Source: CAVTWS01 sp964390555 (GTDB taxonomy: Bacteria > Actinomycetota > Acidimicrobiia > Acidimicrobiales > SHLQ01). Taken from it: a stretch of DNA of 28,401 nt. The stretch is taken from NCBI GenBank assembly GCA_964390555.1, contig CAYMJU010000192.1:1-28401 (forward strand), written 5' to 3'. Under the pieces are notes generated by a model. That model was not told the DNA's origin. It worked only from the letters and a program-made list of their open reading frames with translations, and did not search any database. The position numbers and the translations under genes are program-made. How positions within the stretch are numbered: position 1 is the stretch's first letter; the number at the start of each line of letters is the position of its first letter. Positions 16,082 through 24,210 of this stretch are shown here, in pieces.

Positions 16082-17030
16082 CGACGAGGGTGCGGCCGGT
16101 GAGGTGCAGGAACACGTCTTCGAGCGAGCTGCGCCGGGCGAGCAGCGTGTCGGTGTGAACCCCCGCGCGGTGCAGGGCATCGGTGGTGGCGTCGGCGTCG
16201 TCGGTGTAGATGAGGAGCCGGTCGGGGAGCACCTCGACGCGGGCCGCCGCACCGTCGAGGCGTTCGCCGAGCCGGTCCGCGAGCTGCTCGTGGCTGCCGT
16301 CGGCGCTGCGCAGTTCGACCACCTCGCGCGTGCTGTGCTCGGCGATCAGTTCTCGGGGCGAACCCTCGGCCACGATGCGGCCGCGGTCCATCACCACCAG
16401 CCGGTCGCACAGCTGCTCGGCTTCGTCCATGTAATGGGTCGTGAGCACGAGGGTCACGCCGTCGCGTTTGAGCCGGTACAGCCGGTCCCACAACAGGTGC
16501 CGGGCCTGGGGGTCGAGCCCCGTGGTCGGCTCGTCGAGCAGCAGCACCTCGGGCTCGTTGATCAGAGCGCGAGCGATCGTGAGCCGTCGTTTCATGCCGC
16601 CCGACAGCGGCTCGACGCGCGAGCCCGCCCGCTCGGTGAGCTGCGCGAACTCGAGCAGACGGTCGGCGCGCTCGCGGATCACGGCGCGCGGCAGGTCGAA
16701 GTAGCGGCCGTAGACGAGCAGGTTGTCGCGGACGGTGAGCTCCATGTCGAGCGAATCGAGCTGAGGCACCACCCCGAGCCGGGACCGGATCTCGGGTCCG
16801 CGCGCGCGGGCGTCGAGCCCGAGGATCGTGAGGCCGCCGTCGCTCGGCGGCGACGTGCAGCCGATCATCCGCATCGTCGAGCTCTTACCCGCACCGTTCG
16901 GACCGAGGAATCCGAACGCCTCGCCTCGCCGGACGGTGACGTCGATGGCGTCGACAGCGGTGAACTCCCCGAACCGCTTCGTGAGCGCACGGGCCGCGAC
17001 GACCACGTCGTCATTTGCTTCCCCCGTCAT
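16074..17030 (-). CDS. ABC transporter ATP-binding protein (NodI/DrrA-like)
   Basis: 318 residues from ATG 17030 (MTGEANDDVVVAARALTKRFG); the open frame continues 34 codons upstream without family-like sequence. Walker A is GPNGAGKSST (43-52), the Q-loop glutamine is Q90 in GVVPQLD, the signature is LSGGM (142-146), Walker B is LLLDEP (163-168) and the switch histidine is H199 in TTHYMDEAEQLCDRL. The C-terminal 80 residues are the regulatory extension seen in NodI/DrrA proteins. It powers export through the two following permeases, with which it overlaps by 8 and then 4 bases. Cargo unknown; lipo-oligosaccharide and drug export are family precedents. Confidence 0.95.
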   Translation of the reverse strand: MTGEANDDVVVAARALTKRFGEFTAVDAIDVTVRRGEAFGFLGPNGAGKSSTMRMIGCTSPPSDGGLTILGLDARARGPEIRSRLGVVPQLDSLDMELTVRDNLLVYGRYFDLPRAVIRERADRLLEFAQLTERAGSRVEPLSGGMKRRLTIARALINEPEVLLLDEPTTGLDPQARHLLWDRLYRLKRDGVTLVLTTHYMDEAEQLCDRLVVMDRGRIVAEGSPRELIAEHSTREVVELRSADGSHEQLADRLGERLDGAAARVEVLPDRLLIYTDDADATTDALHRAGVHTDTLLARRSSLEDVFLHLTGRTLVDE

Positions 17031-17161
17031 GGCGATCGACGCTACCGGGCCGGGCGCACTCGTTCGGAGGATTAGCGATCGGCTTTCCCGGACTGCCCTG
17101 CGTGTGACAGGTTCGGGTCCGTGAACGAGCAACTCGACGGCGCCGCCACCGCGGAGACCAG

Positions 17162-17971
17162 ATGAGCACCGTCCGACTCGACCGACCCGATCCCCGTGTT
17201 TCGGTGATCACGCTCGACCGGCCCGACCGGCTCAACGCGCTCAATTACCCGCTGGTGAGCGACCTGCACGACGCGCTCGACACCGTGGCCGCAGACGACG
17301 AATGCCGGGTCGTGGTGCTCACCGGCGCCGGTCGGGGGTTTTGTGCCGGGCTCGACCTGGCCGACTTCGGCGCCGTGCCCCCGGTCGGGTCGCACCGGCA
17401 TCGCACGGCCGGGATCACCGGCCAGGGCTTCATCGCCAACCTCACGACGCACATCCACGACACGCCCCAGATCGTGATAGCGGCGGTGAACGGGCCGGCG
17501 TTCGGCGGCGGCCTCGCTATCGCCGCGGCGTGCGACCTGCGCATCTCCAGCCGGTCGGCCACGTTCTGTTCGGCGTTCATCAAGACCGGATTGTCGGGCA
17601 CCGATATCGGCATCACCTACTTCTTGCCCCGGCTCATCGGGGCGTCGCGGGCGTTCGACCTGATCGTGACCGGCCGCACGATCGACGCCGCTGAAGCGGA
17701 CCGATTCGGCCTGGTGTCGATGGTCGTCGACGACGCGGACCTTCCCGGTGCTGCGCTCGACTTCGCCGGCCAGGTCGCCGGCCACACAAAGTTCGGGCTC
17801 CGGCGCACCAAGGAGGTCATGTGGCACAACCTCGAAGCGGGCAGCCTCCCCGCCGCGCTCGCCATGGAGAACCGCAACCAGGAGCTCGGTGCCCAGGACC
17901 CCGAGGTTCGCGAGTTCATGGCCGAATACGCCCGCCGCATCACCGGCCGCCGACAAGAAGGTGACTCATGA
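17162..17971 (+). CDS. Enoyl-CoA hydratase/isomerase-family (crotonase) protein
   Basis: 269 residues. Crotonase marks are ITLDRPDRLNALN, VVLTGAGRGFCAGLDLADF (oxyanion hole) and NGPAFGGGLAIAAACDLRI. The positions of the hydratase glutamates E144/E164 are A119 and F139. D148 in GLSGTDIGITYFLPRLIG lies near the aspartate of dienoyl-CoA isomerase and of 4-chlorobenzoyl-CoA dehalogenase. So another crotonase reaction, such as isomerisation or ring opening, is more likely than simple hydration. GGAG at 17153-17156 supports ATG 17162. The stop overlaps the SDR start as ATGA (17968-17971), and the two should act on the same pathway. Confidence 0.93.
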   Translation: MSTVRLDRPDPRVSVITLDRPDRLNALNYPLVSDLHDALDTVAADDECRVVVLTGAGRGFCAGLDLADFGAVPPVGSHRHRTAGITGQGFIANLTTHIHDTPQIVIAAVNGPAFGGGLAIAAACDLRISSRSATFCSAFIKTGLSGTDIGITYFLPRLIGASRAFDLIVTGRTIDAAEADRFGLVSMVVDDADLPGAALDFAGQVAGHTKFGLRRTKEVMWHNLEAGSLPAALAMENRNQELGAQDPEVREFMAEYARRITGRRQEGDS

Positions 17972-18825
17972 GCTCCCAGACCCCCGACATGGTCCCGCCC
18001 ATCGCTGACTACAACCGGCTGTTGGCCGGCCAGGTCGCCGTGGTCACCGGTGGCGGTGTCGGTATCGGCGGGGCATCGGCCCGACTGTTCGCCCAGCACG
18101 GCGCGCACGTCGAGATCGCCGAGATCGACCCCGACCGGGCGGCCGAAGCGGTGACCGACATCACCGCCGCCGGTGGTTCGGCCCGGGCGCACGTGGTCGA
18201 CGTCACCCAAGCCGACGACGTCTCTCGTCTCGCTGAGGCCGTCCTCGCCGAGCACCCCTACGTGTCGGTGCTGATGAACAACGTCGGCGACTTCCGGCCG
18301 CTCGTGCGGTTCCGCGACTCGTCGCCGGACACGTGGAAGCAGATGTACGACATCAACCTGTTCCACGTCTTCGCGGTGACCCACGCGTTCCTCGAGTCGA
18401 TGGTGAAAGGCGGCGGAGGGTCGATCGTGAACGTCCACTCGGTGGAAGGCATGCGCGGCTACCCGGGCGAGCCGGTCTACGGCGCCATGAAGGCCGCGGT
18501 CGCGCATTTCACGACCAACCTCGCGGTGACCGAAGGCCGGCGGGGGATACGCGTCAACGCCATCGGCCCCGACCTCACGCAGACCCCGCAGGTCGACTAC
18601 ATCACCGGTTGGGAGGACCACGAGCACCTGTGGCCGTCGTGGGCGCCTGTCGGTCGGCTCGGGTGGCCCGAGGACCAGGCCCGGGTGGCGCTGTTCCTCG
18701 CCTCGGACATGTCCGCCTACGTGACCGGCCACAACATCCCGACCGACGGCGGCTCCAAGGCGGGCGGCGGCTGGTTCTTCTCACCCACCGAACGTCGCTT
18801 CGTCAACCGCCCCCGCGGGTTGTAA
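17968..18825 (+). CDS. Short-chain dehydrogenase/reductase
   Basis: 285 residues, classical SDR. Cofactor motif TGGGVGIG (27-34), followed by an acidic end of the second strand (EIAEIDPDR), which favours NAD. Active site S158, Y171, K175 (VHSVEG..., YGAMK), plus NNVG and N130. The C-terminus TGHNIPTDGGSKAGGGWFF is typical of family members that oxidise hydroxyacyl or alicyclic alcohols. It is coupled to the crotonase, which suggests consecutive steps. It converges on the anti-sigma gene with 6 bases between stops. Substrate unknown. Confidence 0.95.
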   Translation: MSSQTPDMVPPIADYNRLLAGQVAVVTGGGVGIGGASARLFAQHGAHVEIAEIDPDRAAEAVTDITAAGGSARAHVVDVTQADDVSRLAEAVLAEHPYVSVLMNNVGDFRPLVRFRDSSPDTWKQMYDINLFHVFAVTHAFLESMVKGGGGSIVNVHSVEGMRGYPGEPVYGAMKAAVAHFTTNLAVTEGRRGIRVNAIGPDLTQTPQVDYITGWEDHEHLWPSWAPVGRLGWPEDQARVALFLASDMSAYVTGHNIPTDGGSKAGGGWFFSPTERRFVNRPRGL

Positions 18826-18831
18826 CGCGCG

Positions 18832-19530
18832 TCAGGCGATGGTGGCGGCACGGATCGGATCTGACGTCGGTTCGGGCGAGCCGCCATCGGGCTCGATGGT
18901 GACGGCGACCACATCTCCCGGCGCGGGGACGTCGTCGGTCGTCAACTCGACCGATCCGTCGCTCGGGTCGAACACGCCGAGCGAGCGGGGGGTCCCGTTG
19001 GCGACGATCCAGAGCTGGTAGTCGGCGTCGGCTCCTGCGGTGGCCATGTCACCGGCGACGAACAGGCCCGCGCCGAGCTCGGGCGACCAGGTGAACCGCA
19101 TGATGGCGTCTCCAGCACCCTCGAGGTTCACCGTCTCGGCGTCCGCCGCCAAGGCGAGCTGCTCGGTTCGCTCGAGGTCGTCGATCCGGCCCTGAGACCG
19201 CACGAGCAATCCGCCCAGACCCGCGACAACAGCAACTCCAGCGGCCAGGGCAAGCCAGGTCGGGGTCGACGACCGGACGCGGCGCGGCGTGCTCAGTTTG
19301 GTGACCTGGCGGGTGCGCTCGACCTCGCTCAGCACCGCGGTGCGAAGCGACGCGGGCGGTTCGGCCACGGCGAACGCATCGGCGAGCTGCGCGGTCGTCT
19401 CGTGGAAGCCGGCGACCTCGGCCTGACAGTCGGCACACGCGGCGAGGTGGCGTTCGAATCGGTGCCCCTCGTCGGCGGTGAGGGCGTCGACGGCGTAGGC
19501 GCCGGTGAGGAGGTGTAGGTCGTCGTTCAT
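18832..19530 (-). CDS. rskA: Anti-sigma factor, RskA type
   Basis: 232 residues. The N-terminal zinc-binding anti-sigma domain has H28-x3-C32-x2-C35 (HLAACADC). A single membrane helix, about residues 91-110 (TWLALAAGVAVVAGLGGLLV), places the C-terminal RskA domain outside; this domain holds the YQLWIVANGTPRSLGVF and VAVTIEPDGGSPEPTSDPI stretches typical of RskA. It would hold the SigK-type factor inactive at the membrane until proteolysis or a redox/envelope signal. The start ATG 19530 overlaps the sigma stop as ATGA (19527-19530). The longer frame upstream is inside the sigma gene and was left out. Confidence 0.95.
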   Translation of the reverse strand: MNDDLHLLTGAYAVDALTADEGHRFERHLAACADCQAEVAGFHETTAQLADAFAVAEPPASLRTAVLSEVERTRQVTKLSTPRRVRSSTPTWLALAAGVAVVAGLGGLLVRSQGRIDDLERTEQLALAADAETVNLEGAGDAIMRFTWSPELGAGLFVAGDMATAGADADYQLWIVANGTPRSLGVFDPSDGSVELTTDDVPAPGDVVAVTIEPDGGSPEPTSDPIRAATIA

Positions 19531-20123
19531 CGTGTCCACCCCTGATTCGTCAGGGAGTCTCGGAGCTTGATCAGCCCATCGCGGATTCGGGTCTTGGCGG
19601 TGCCGAGCGGGATGTCGAGGAGCTCGGCGACCTCGGTGTGGGTCCGCCCATCGAAGAAGGCCAAAGTGACGGCCTGTCGTTGCGCGTCGGTCAATCCGTC
19701 GAGTGCGGCGTGCACAACCTCGGCGTCGTCGCGCAGATCGATCGTGTCGGCGGGGGAGGGTTCGTGCTCCTCGGATGTCGAGCGGGCGTGGCGTTCGGTG
19801 CGGTCGCGATGCGCTTGCTCGCTTCGCACCCGGTCGACCGCGCGCGAATGCGCGATGCGGCACACCCAAGAACGGGCCGAGCCGCGGTCGGGATCGAACA
19901 GCGGTGCCCGCCGCCACACTTCGACGAGGGCTTCCTGGCTGACGTCTTCGGCCATCGACGGGTCGCGGACTACCTTCAACACGAGCCCGTACACGAGACC
20001 GGCGATCTGGTCATAGACGCGCGAGAAGGCGTCGCGGTCGCCGCGCCCCGCTCGCTCGAGCAACTGCTCGAGCGCCAGGCCGCTGTCAGATCGGACGAGC
20101 CTCAATCGGGCCACGCTGTCCAT
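19527..20123 (-). CDS. sigK: ECF sigma factor, SigK type
   Basis: 198 residues. Region 2 (about 32-102) contains VYDQIAGLVYGLVLKVVRDPSMAEDVSQEALVEVWRR and SWVCRIAHSRAVDRVR; region 4 (about 140-190) contains LTDAQRQAVTLAFFDGRTHTEVAELLDIPLGTAKTRIRDGLIKLRD. It belongs to the SigK/ECF19-like group, always paired with an RskA anti-sigma factor, as here. It directs RNA polymerase to a small regulon that probably includes its own operon. Upstream sequence shows no promoter I can call with confidence. Confidence 0.95.
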   Translation of the reverse strand: MDSVARLRLVRSDSGLALEQLLERAGRGDRDAFSRVYDQIAGLVYGLVLKVVRDPSMAEDVSQEALVEVWRRAPLFDPDRGSARSWVCRIAHSRAVDRVRSEQAHRDRTERHARSTSEEHEPSPADTIDLRDDAEVVHAALDGLTDAQRQAVTLAFFDGRTHTEVAELLDIPLGTAKTRIRDGLIKLRDSLTNQGWTR

Positions 20124-20213
20124 GTTCCCACTGGCTCCAAGAAGGTCGGTACAGATGGTTCGGTGCCGATCGCTTCGCGGATGCCCGCCGGCTCGGCGCG
20201 TTCACGTGCAGTT

Positions 20214-20248
20214 GGTCACACGGTCACACGGATGACCCGGTCACACGG
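20214..20248. repeat. Three copies of GGTCACACGG
   Basis: Exact 10-mers at 20214-20223, 20222-20231 and 20239-20248, straddling the 3' end of the P450 gene and the gap before the sigma gene. The copies start 8 and 17 bases apart and are all in the same direction. Could be regulatory direct repeats 90-125 bases upstream of sigK, or a local slippage product. Confidence 0.5.
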
Positions 20249-21474
20249 CCGGCGATTCGGGGTCGGACGTCGCTCCAGGTGATGGGCATCGAGGCGAAGC
20301 CGTCGATCAAGTTCGAGTTGACCCTGGGCAGCGTCGCCGGGTCGGCGGTGACCTCGAGGTCGACGAACCGGGTGATGATCGCTTCGAACATGATCCGGGC
20401 TTCGAGCCGGGCGAGCGAGGCGCCGAGGCAGAAGTGCGGTCCGCCGGCGCCGAAGGCGACGTGTTGGGCCGTGTCGCGTGTGATGTCGAGTCGATCGGGG
20501 TCTGCGAAGAAGCGCTCGTCCCGATTCGCCGACGAGTACCACAGCACGACCGGATGGCCGGCGGGAATCACCTGGCCACCTACCTCGACGTCGGTACGGG
20601 GCCGGCGCACGAACTGCATGACCGGAGTGGCGAGGCGCAGCAGCTCCTCGACGGCGTTGGGCATGAGCCCGTCGATGTTGGAGCGCAGCAAGGCGAGCTG
20701 GTCCGGGCGTTCGAGCAGCGCGAGCGTGCCGGTCGTGATGAGGTTGCGGGTGGTCTCGCTCCCCGCGTTCTGCAGGAGCAGGAAGAACACGTCGATCTGG
20801 AACTGGTCCAGCCGCTCGCCGTCGATCTCGGCGTCGAGCAACACGCCCATCAGGTCGTCGTGGTGTTCGCGTTTGCGGATCTCACACATCTCGTCGGCGT
20901 AGGCGTACATCGCCATGGCGGCCGCGCTCTGGTCCTCGGCGGTGATGTCGGGGTCGAAGCCGAAGCTCCGCTCGGTCCACTCGAAGACCTGGTGGCGGTC
21001 TTCCTCGGGGACGCCGACGAGGTCGGCGATCACCTGGAGCGGGAGCTCGACGGCGATGTCCTTCACCATGTCGCAGCTCGCGCGGCCCGCCACGTCGTCG
21101 ATCAGCCGGTCGACGGTGGCCTGGATCTTGCCGGTGAGGTCGGCCACCCGCTTGGGCGTGAATCCCTTGTTGATCAGCTTCCGCATCTTCGTGTGATCGG
21201 GCGGATCGAGGCTGATCAAAAGCAACGACGAGGCCGCGTCGTCGGTCGTCTGCTGGTCGGGCGTCGGCAGGAACGGGTTGGGTTGGTTGCTGAACGTGGC
21301 CGAGTCGCGCGAGATCCGATTCACGTCGGCGTGCCGGGTCGCGTGCCACACACCGGTCTCGAGCCGCGGGTGGGTCTGGTGGAAGAACGGCTGCTCGTCG
21401 CGCAGTTGGCGGAAGAGCGGGTAGGGGAACCCAGCCGAAAAGGTGGCAGGGTCGAACAGGTCGGGATCGCTCAT
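20224..21474 (-). CDS. Cytochrome P450 (CYP124/125/142-like)
   Basis: 416 residues, normal for a soluble bacterial P450. I-helix LLLQNAGSETTRNLI carries the oxygen-activating acid-Thr pair; K-helix ExxR is in AVEELLRLA; the heme loop FGAGGPHFCLGASLARLEAR holds the cysteine ligand. The sequence around SANRDERFFADPDRLDITRD and the HHDDLMGVLLDAEIDGERL segment look like the CYP124/125/142 group, which hydroxylates terminal methyls of sterol side chains and branched lipids. It needs a ferredoxin and reductase not encoded here. The start ATG 21474 overlaps the ligase stop as ATGA (21471-21474). Last gene of a four-gene operon. Confidence 0.95.
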   Translation of the reverse strand: MSDPDLFDPATFSAGFPYPLFRQLRDEQPFFHQTHPRLETGVWHATRHADVNRISRDSATFSNQPNPFLPTPDQQTTDDAASSLLLISLDPPDHTKMRKLINKGFTPKRVADLTGKIQATVDRLIDDVAGRASCDMVKDIAVELPLQVIADLVGVPEEDRHQVFEWTERSFGFDPDITAEDQSAAAMAMYAYADEMCEIRKREHHDDLMGVLLDAEIDGERLDQFQIDVFFLLLQNAGSETTRNLITTGTLALLERPDQLALLRSNIDGLMPNAVEELLRLATPVMQFVRRPRTDVEVGGQVIPAGHPVVLWYSSANRDERFFADPDRLDITRDTAQHVAFGAGGPHFCLGASLARLEARIMFEAIITRFVDLEVTADPATLPRVNSNLIDGFASMPITWSDVRPRIAGRVTGSSV

Positions 21475-23036
21475 GGGTGGGCGCGCTTTCGTAACTCGAA
21501 TTTCAGGACCTTGCCGCTCGCGTTGAGCGGCAAGGCGTCGATCAGTTCTACTCGCCGGGGCACCTTGTAGTTCGCCATCTCCTCGCGGCACCAGGCGATC
21601 ATGTCGGCCGGGTCGGGGCTGGTGCCGGTGCGGGGCACCACGAACGCCACGCCGACCTCGCCGAGCCGGTCGTCGGGCACGCCGACCACGGCGACGCTCG
21701 CGACGTGTGGGTGGCTCATCATCGTGTTCTCTATCTCGGCCGGGTAGGCGTTGAAGCCGCCCACGATGAACATGTCCTTGACCCGATCGGTGATCTTGAT
21801 GTTGCCGGCATGATCCATGGTCCCGATGTCGCCGGTGTGCAACCAGCCGTCGGGGTCGATGGTGGCCGCGGTCTGGTCGGGATCGTCGAGATAGCCCCTC
21901 ATGACGTTGTAGCCCCGTACCACGATCTCGCCGGGGTCGCCGCGCGGGACCTCGGTGCCGGCCTCGTCGACGATACGTACCTCGACATCGGGGATGGCCC
22001 GCCCCGACGTGAGGGCGATCGTCTCGGCGTCGTCGTCGTGGCGGCACATGGTGGCGATGCCGGTCGTCTCGGTCAGGCCGTAGCCGGTCACCACCGTTTC
22101 GAGGCCGAGCCGGTCCCACATGGCATGGATCATCTCGACCGGGATCGCCGCCGCCCCGGTGACCGCCAATCGCAGCGACGACAGGTCGAACTCGTCGAGC
22201 TGCGGGTGGTTGAGGATGGTCTGGTACACCGCCGGCGGACCGGGCAGGAAGGTCACCTTCTCCTTTTCGACCCGCCGCATCATGTCGGGGATGTCGAGCA
22301 CCTTCTGAGGGATGTTCGTGGCGCCCGTCATGAGGCAGGCCAGAATCCCCGAGTTCATCCCGAACGAGTGGAAGAACGGGTTCACGATCAGGTAGCGGTC
22401 GCCGGCCCGCAGGCCGACCACCGACGACCAAGCCCAGTAGGCCCGGCAGATCGCCGAGTGGGTGAGCATCGCCCCCTTCGGCAGCCCGGTCGTGCCCGAC
22501 GTGAACATGATGTGGCCGAGATCGTCGCCGGTCACCGCAGCCGCGCGGGCGGCCCGGGCGGTGTCGTCGCCGTCACCGCTCGCCATGAAGTCGGCGAAGC
22601 CGGTGCACCCGGCCGGGACCGCGCCGCTCATCACGACCGTGTCCGGTCGCCCCGGACCGGCATCGTCGAGCATCGCTACGTAGTCGGTGTCGAGGAAGTC
22701 GGTGACCGTGAACAGCACCTTGGCCTGGGACTTCTCGATCACGTACGCGGCTTCGCGGCCCTTGAACCGGGTGTTGATCGGAACCACGACCCCGCCCGCG
22801 CAGTGCGTGCCCAGCGCGGCCACGATCCACTGGTGGATGTTCGGGCCCCACACGGCGACCCGGTCGCCGGCAACGACACCTCGCGCCGTCAGCGCCCGGG
22901 CCGCACGATGAACCTGGTCGCGGAGTTCGGCGAAGGTCCAGCGGACGTCGCCATCGACCAACGCCTCGAGATCGCCGAACCGCTCCGCCGCGTCGTCGAC
23001 CAGCTGGGGGATCGTCGACCAGCGCACCTCGCTCAT
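21471..23036 (-). CDS. fadD3: Acyl-CoA ligase, FadD3-like
   Basis: 521 residues from ATG 23036 (MSEVRWSTIPQL), the usual family start; GTG 23090 would add 18 residues without a ribosome binding site. Complete ANL enzyme. Counted from the GTG form: P-loop TSGTTGLPKG 197-206, YGLTET 337-342, TGD 419-421, hinge DRVKDMFIVGG 435-445 and catalytic lysine K527 in NASGKVLK. The N-terminal stretch NTRFKGREAAYVIEKSQAKVLFTVTDFLDTDYVAML closely resembles FadD3, the ligase that activates HIP, the C/D-ring remnant of steroid degradation. The symbol rests on remembered family similarity, so a related alicyclic or branched acid is possible. Coupled to the P450. Confidence 0.85.
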   Translation of the reverse strand: MSEVRWSTIPQLVDDAAERFGDLEALVDGDVRWTFAELRDQVHRAARALTARGVVAGDRVAVWGPNIHQWIVAALGTHCAGGVVVPINTRFKGREAAYVIEKSQAKVLFTVTDFLDTDYVAMLDDAGPGRPDTVVMSGAVPAGCTGFADFMASGDGDDTARAARAAAVTGDDLGHIMFTSGTTGLPKGAMLTHSAICRAYWAWSSVVGLRAGDRYLIVNPFFHSFGMNSGILACLMTGATNIPQKVLDIPDMMRRVEKEKVTFLPGPPAVYQTILNHPQLDEFDLSSLRLAVTGAAAIPVEMIHAMWDRLGLETVVTGYGLTETTGIATMCRHDDDAETIALTSGRAIPDVEVRIVDEAGTEVPRGDPGEIVVRGYNVMRGYLDDPDQTAATIDPDGWLHTGDIGTMDHAGNIKITDRVKDMFIVGGFNAYPAEIENTMMSHPHVASVAVVGVPDDRLGEVGVAFVVPRTGTSPDPADMIAWCREEMANYKVPRRVELIDALPLNASGKVLKFELRKRAHP

Positions 23037-23109
23037 CTCGCGCTCATCCACCGATGGCTCCCCCTGGGCTGGCGACCTTGTGTCGTTCACAGAATGCCAG
23101 GGCCGCGGG

Positions 23110-24210
23110 TCAGCGGCCGAGGTGGGACAGGAGGCGGTCCTCGAAGGCGAAGTCGATCTCGAGGGTGTCGACCAAGCCGGAGCGCTGGAACCACCCCCAC
23201 GTGTCGTCGACCATCGACTGGAACGTGTGGCGAGGTCGCCAGCCGACGTCGGTCCGGAGCCGGTCGATGTCGAACACCACGTTGGCGTTCCACCGGTGGA
23301 TGTTCGGGGCCAGCCGTTGAATGGTCTTGGTGAGGTTGAACTTCCGGCCGACGGCTTCCATCTGCGCGGTGCGGGCTGACTCGGAGGTGCGGATGTTCAT
23401 CGTCGGCCGGGCACCGCCGCCGCTCAGGTCGAGCCCGATCGTGCCGTCCCACAGGCCGTCCATCAACTCGTGCGGTATGTGCACCGTGTCCGGTTCGACC
23501 CCGACCGCCTGCGCGCACGCCGCGACGTAGCCGAGGTCGGTGAAGAACTGCCCCCCGGTGAGGTTGTAGCGACGCCCGAACGTGACCGGCCTGCCCATCA
23601 TCTGTTCGAGCGCCTCGGCTTGGTCGTCGACGTGGCCGACCTGGCCGACGGTGGTGCCGTCGCCGGGAACCAGCACCGGCCGACCCCGGAGCAGGCGAAC
23701 AAACATCCGCTGCTCGCGGTCGGGCAGGGCGTTGTGGGGGCCGAACACCATCGAGAACGGCACCGACGTGGCGGGGAAGCCATGGTCGGCGTGCGCCGCG
23801 AACAAGATGTCCTCGCACAGCAGCTTGTGCAGGCCGTACTCGATCTGGTCCGGGCCCCGCTCGTCGGGGTGGGTCTCGCTGATCGGCAGCACGGCCGCGG
23901 CGGCGTAGGTGACCGTGGAGCTGGCGAACAGGTAGTGCCCGACCCGGTCGCGGAACAGCTCCACCATGAGCTCCACGTCGCCGGGGTGGTACGCGGTCAT
24001 GTCCTGCACGCAATCCCACTCGGTGCCGGCCAGCGCGGCGCGCATCGTGTCGGGCTCGGACCGGTCGGCGACGAGGCGGTGCACGCTGTCGGGGATGGCG
24101 GCTTCGCTCCTGCCGCGGTTGAGCACGGTCACCTCGTGCCCCTGACGGACCAGCTCGTGGACGAGCGCCAACCCGTTGAATTGCGTTCCGCCGATGACGA
24201 GGACCTTCAT
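23110..24210 (-). CDS. NAD-dependent epimerase/dehydratase-family protein
   Basis: 366 residues. Extended-SDR Rossmann start MKVLVIGGTQFNGLALVHEL with the GGTxFxG motif of the atypical (CSP41/isoflavone-reductase-like) branch, then TVLNRGRSEA at the second strand. The central region TVTYAAA...EYGLHKLLCE supplies a YxxxK-like pair (Y, K in YGLHK). The C-terminal part resembles substrate-binding domains of nucleotide-sugar epimerases, but the actual substrate is unclear. ATG 24210 has GGAGAT 6 bases upstream, and its first four bases form the stop overlap ATGA with the dioxygenase gene (24207-24210). Its place between a dioxygenase and a CoA ligase suggests a lipid or alicyclic role rather than sugar metabolism. 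Confidence 0.88.
   Translation of the reverse strand: MKVLVIGGTQFNGLALVHELVRQGHEVTVLNRGRSEAAIPDSVHRLVADRSEPDTMRAALAGTEWDCVQDMTAYHPGDVELMVELFRDRVGHYLFASSTVTYAAAAVLPISETHPDERGPDQIEYGLHKLLCEDILFAAHADHGFPATSVPFSMVFGPHNALPDREQRMFVRLLRGRPVLVPGDGTTVGQVGHVDDQAEALEQMMGRPVTFGRRYNLTGGQFFTDLGYVAACAQAVGVEPDTVHIPHELMDGLWDGTIGLDLSGGGARPTMNIRTSESARTAQMEAVGRKFNLTKTIQRLAPNIHRWNANVVFDIDRLRTDVGWRPRHTFQSMVDDTWGWFQRSGLVDTLEIDFAFEDRLLSHLGR

Noticed and set aside
18811..18818. CCCCGCGGG-like palindrome near convergent SDR and rskA stops
   Set aside because: The stem is only four base pairs with a mismatch, expected by chance in such GC-rich DNA.
20153..20158. CCATCT on the minus strand as a SigK -35 box upstream of sigK
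   Set aside because: SigK-type -35 is CCATCC in mycobacteria, but no matching -10 box is found at the right spacing, so it is not called.
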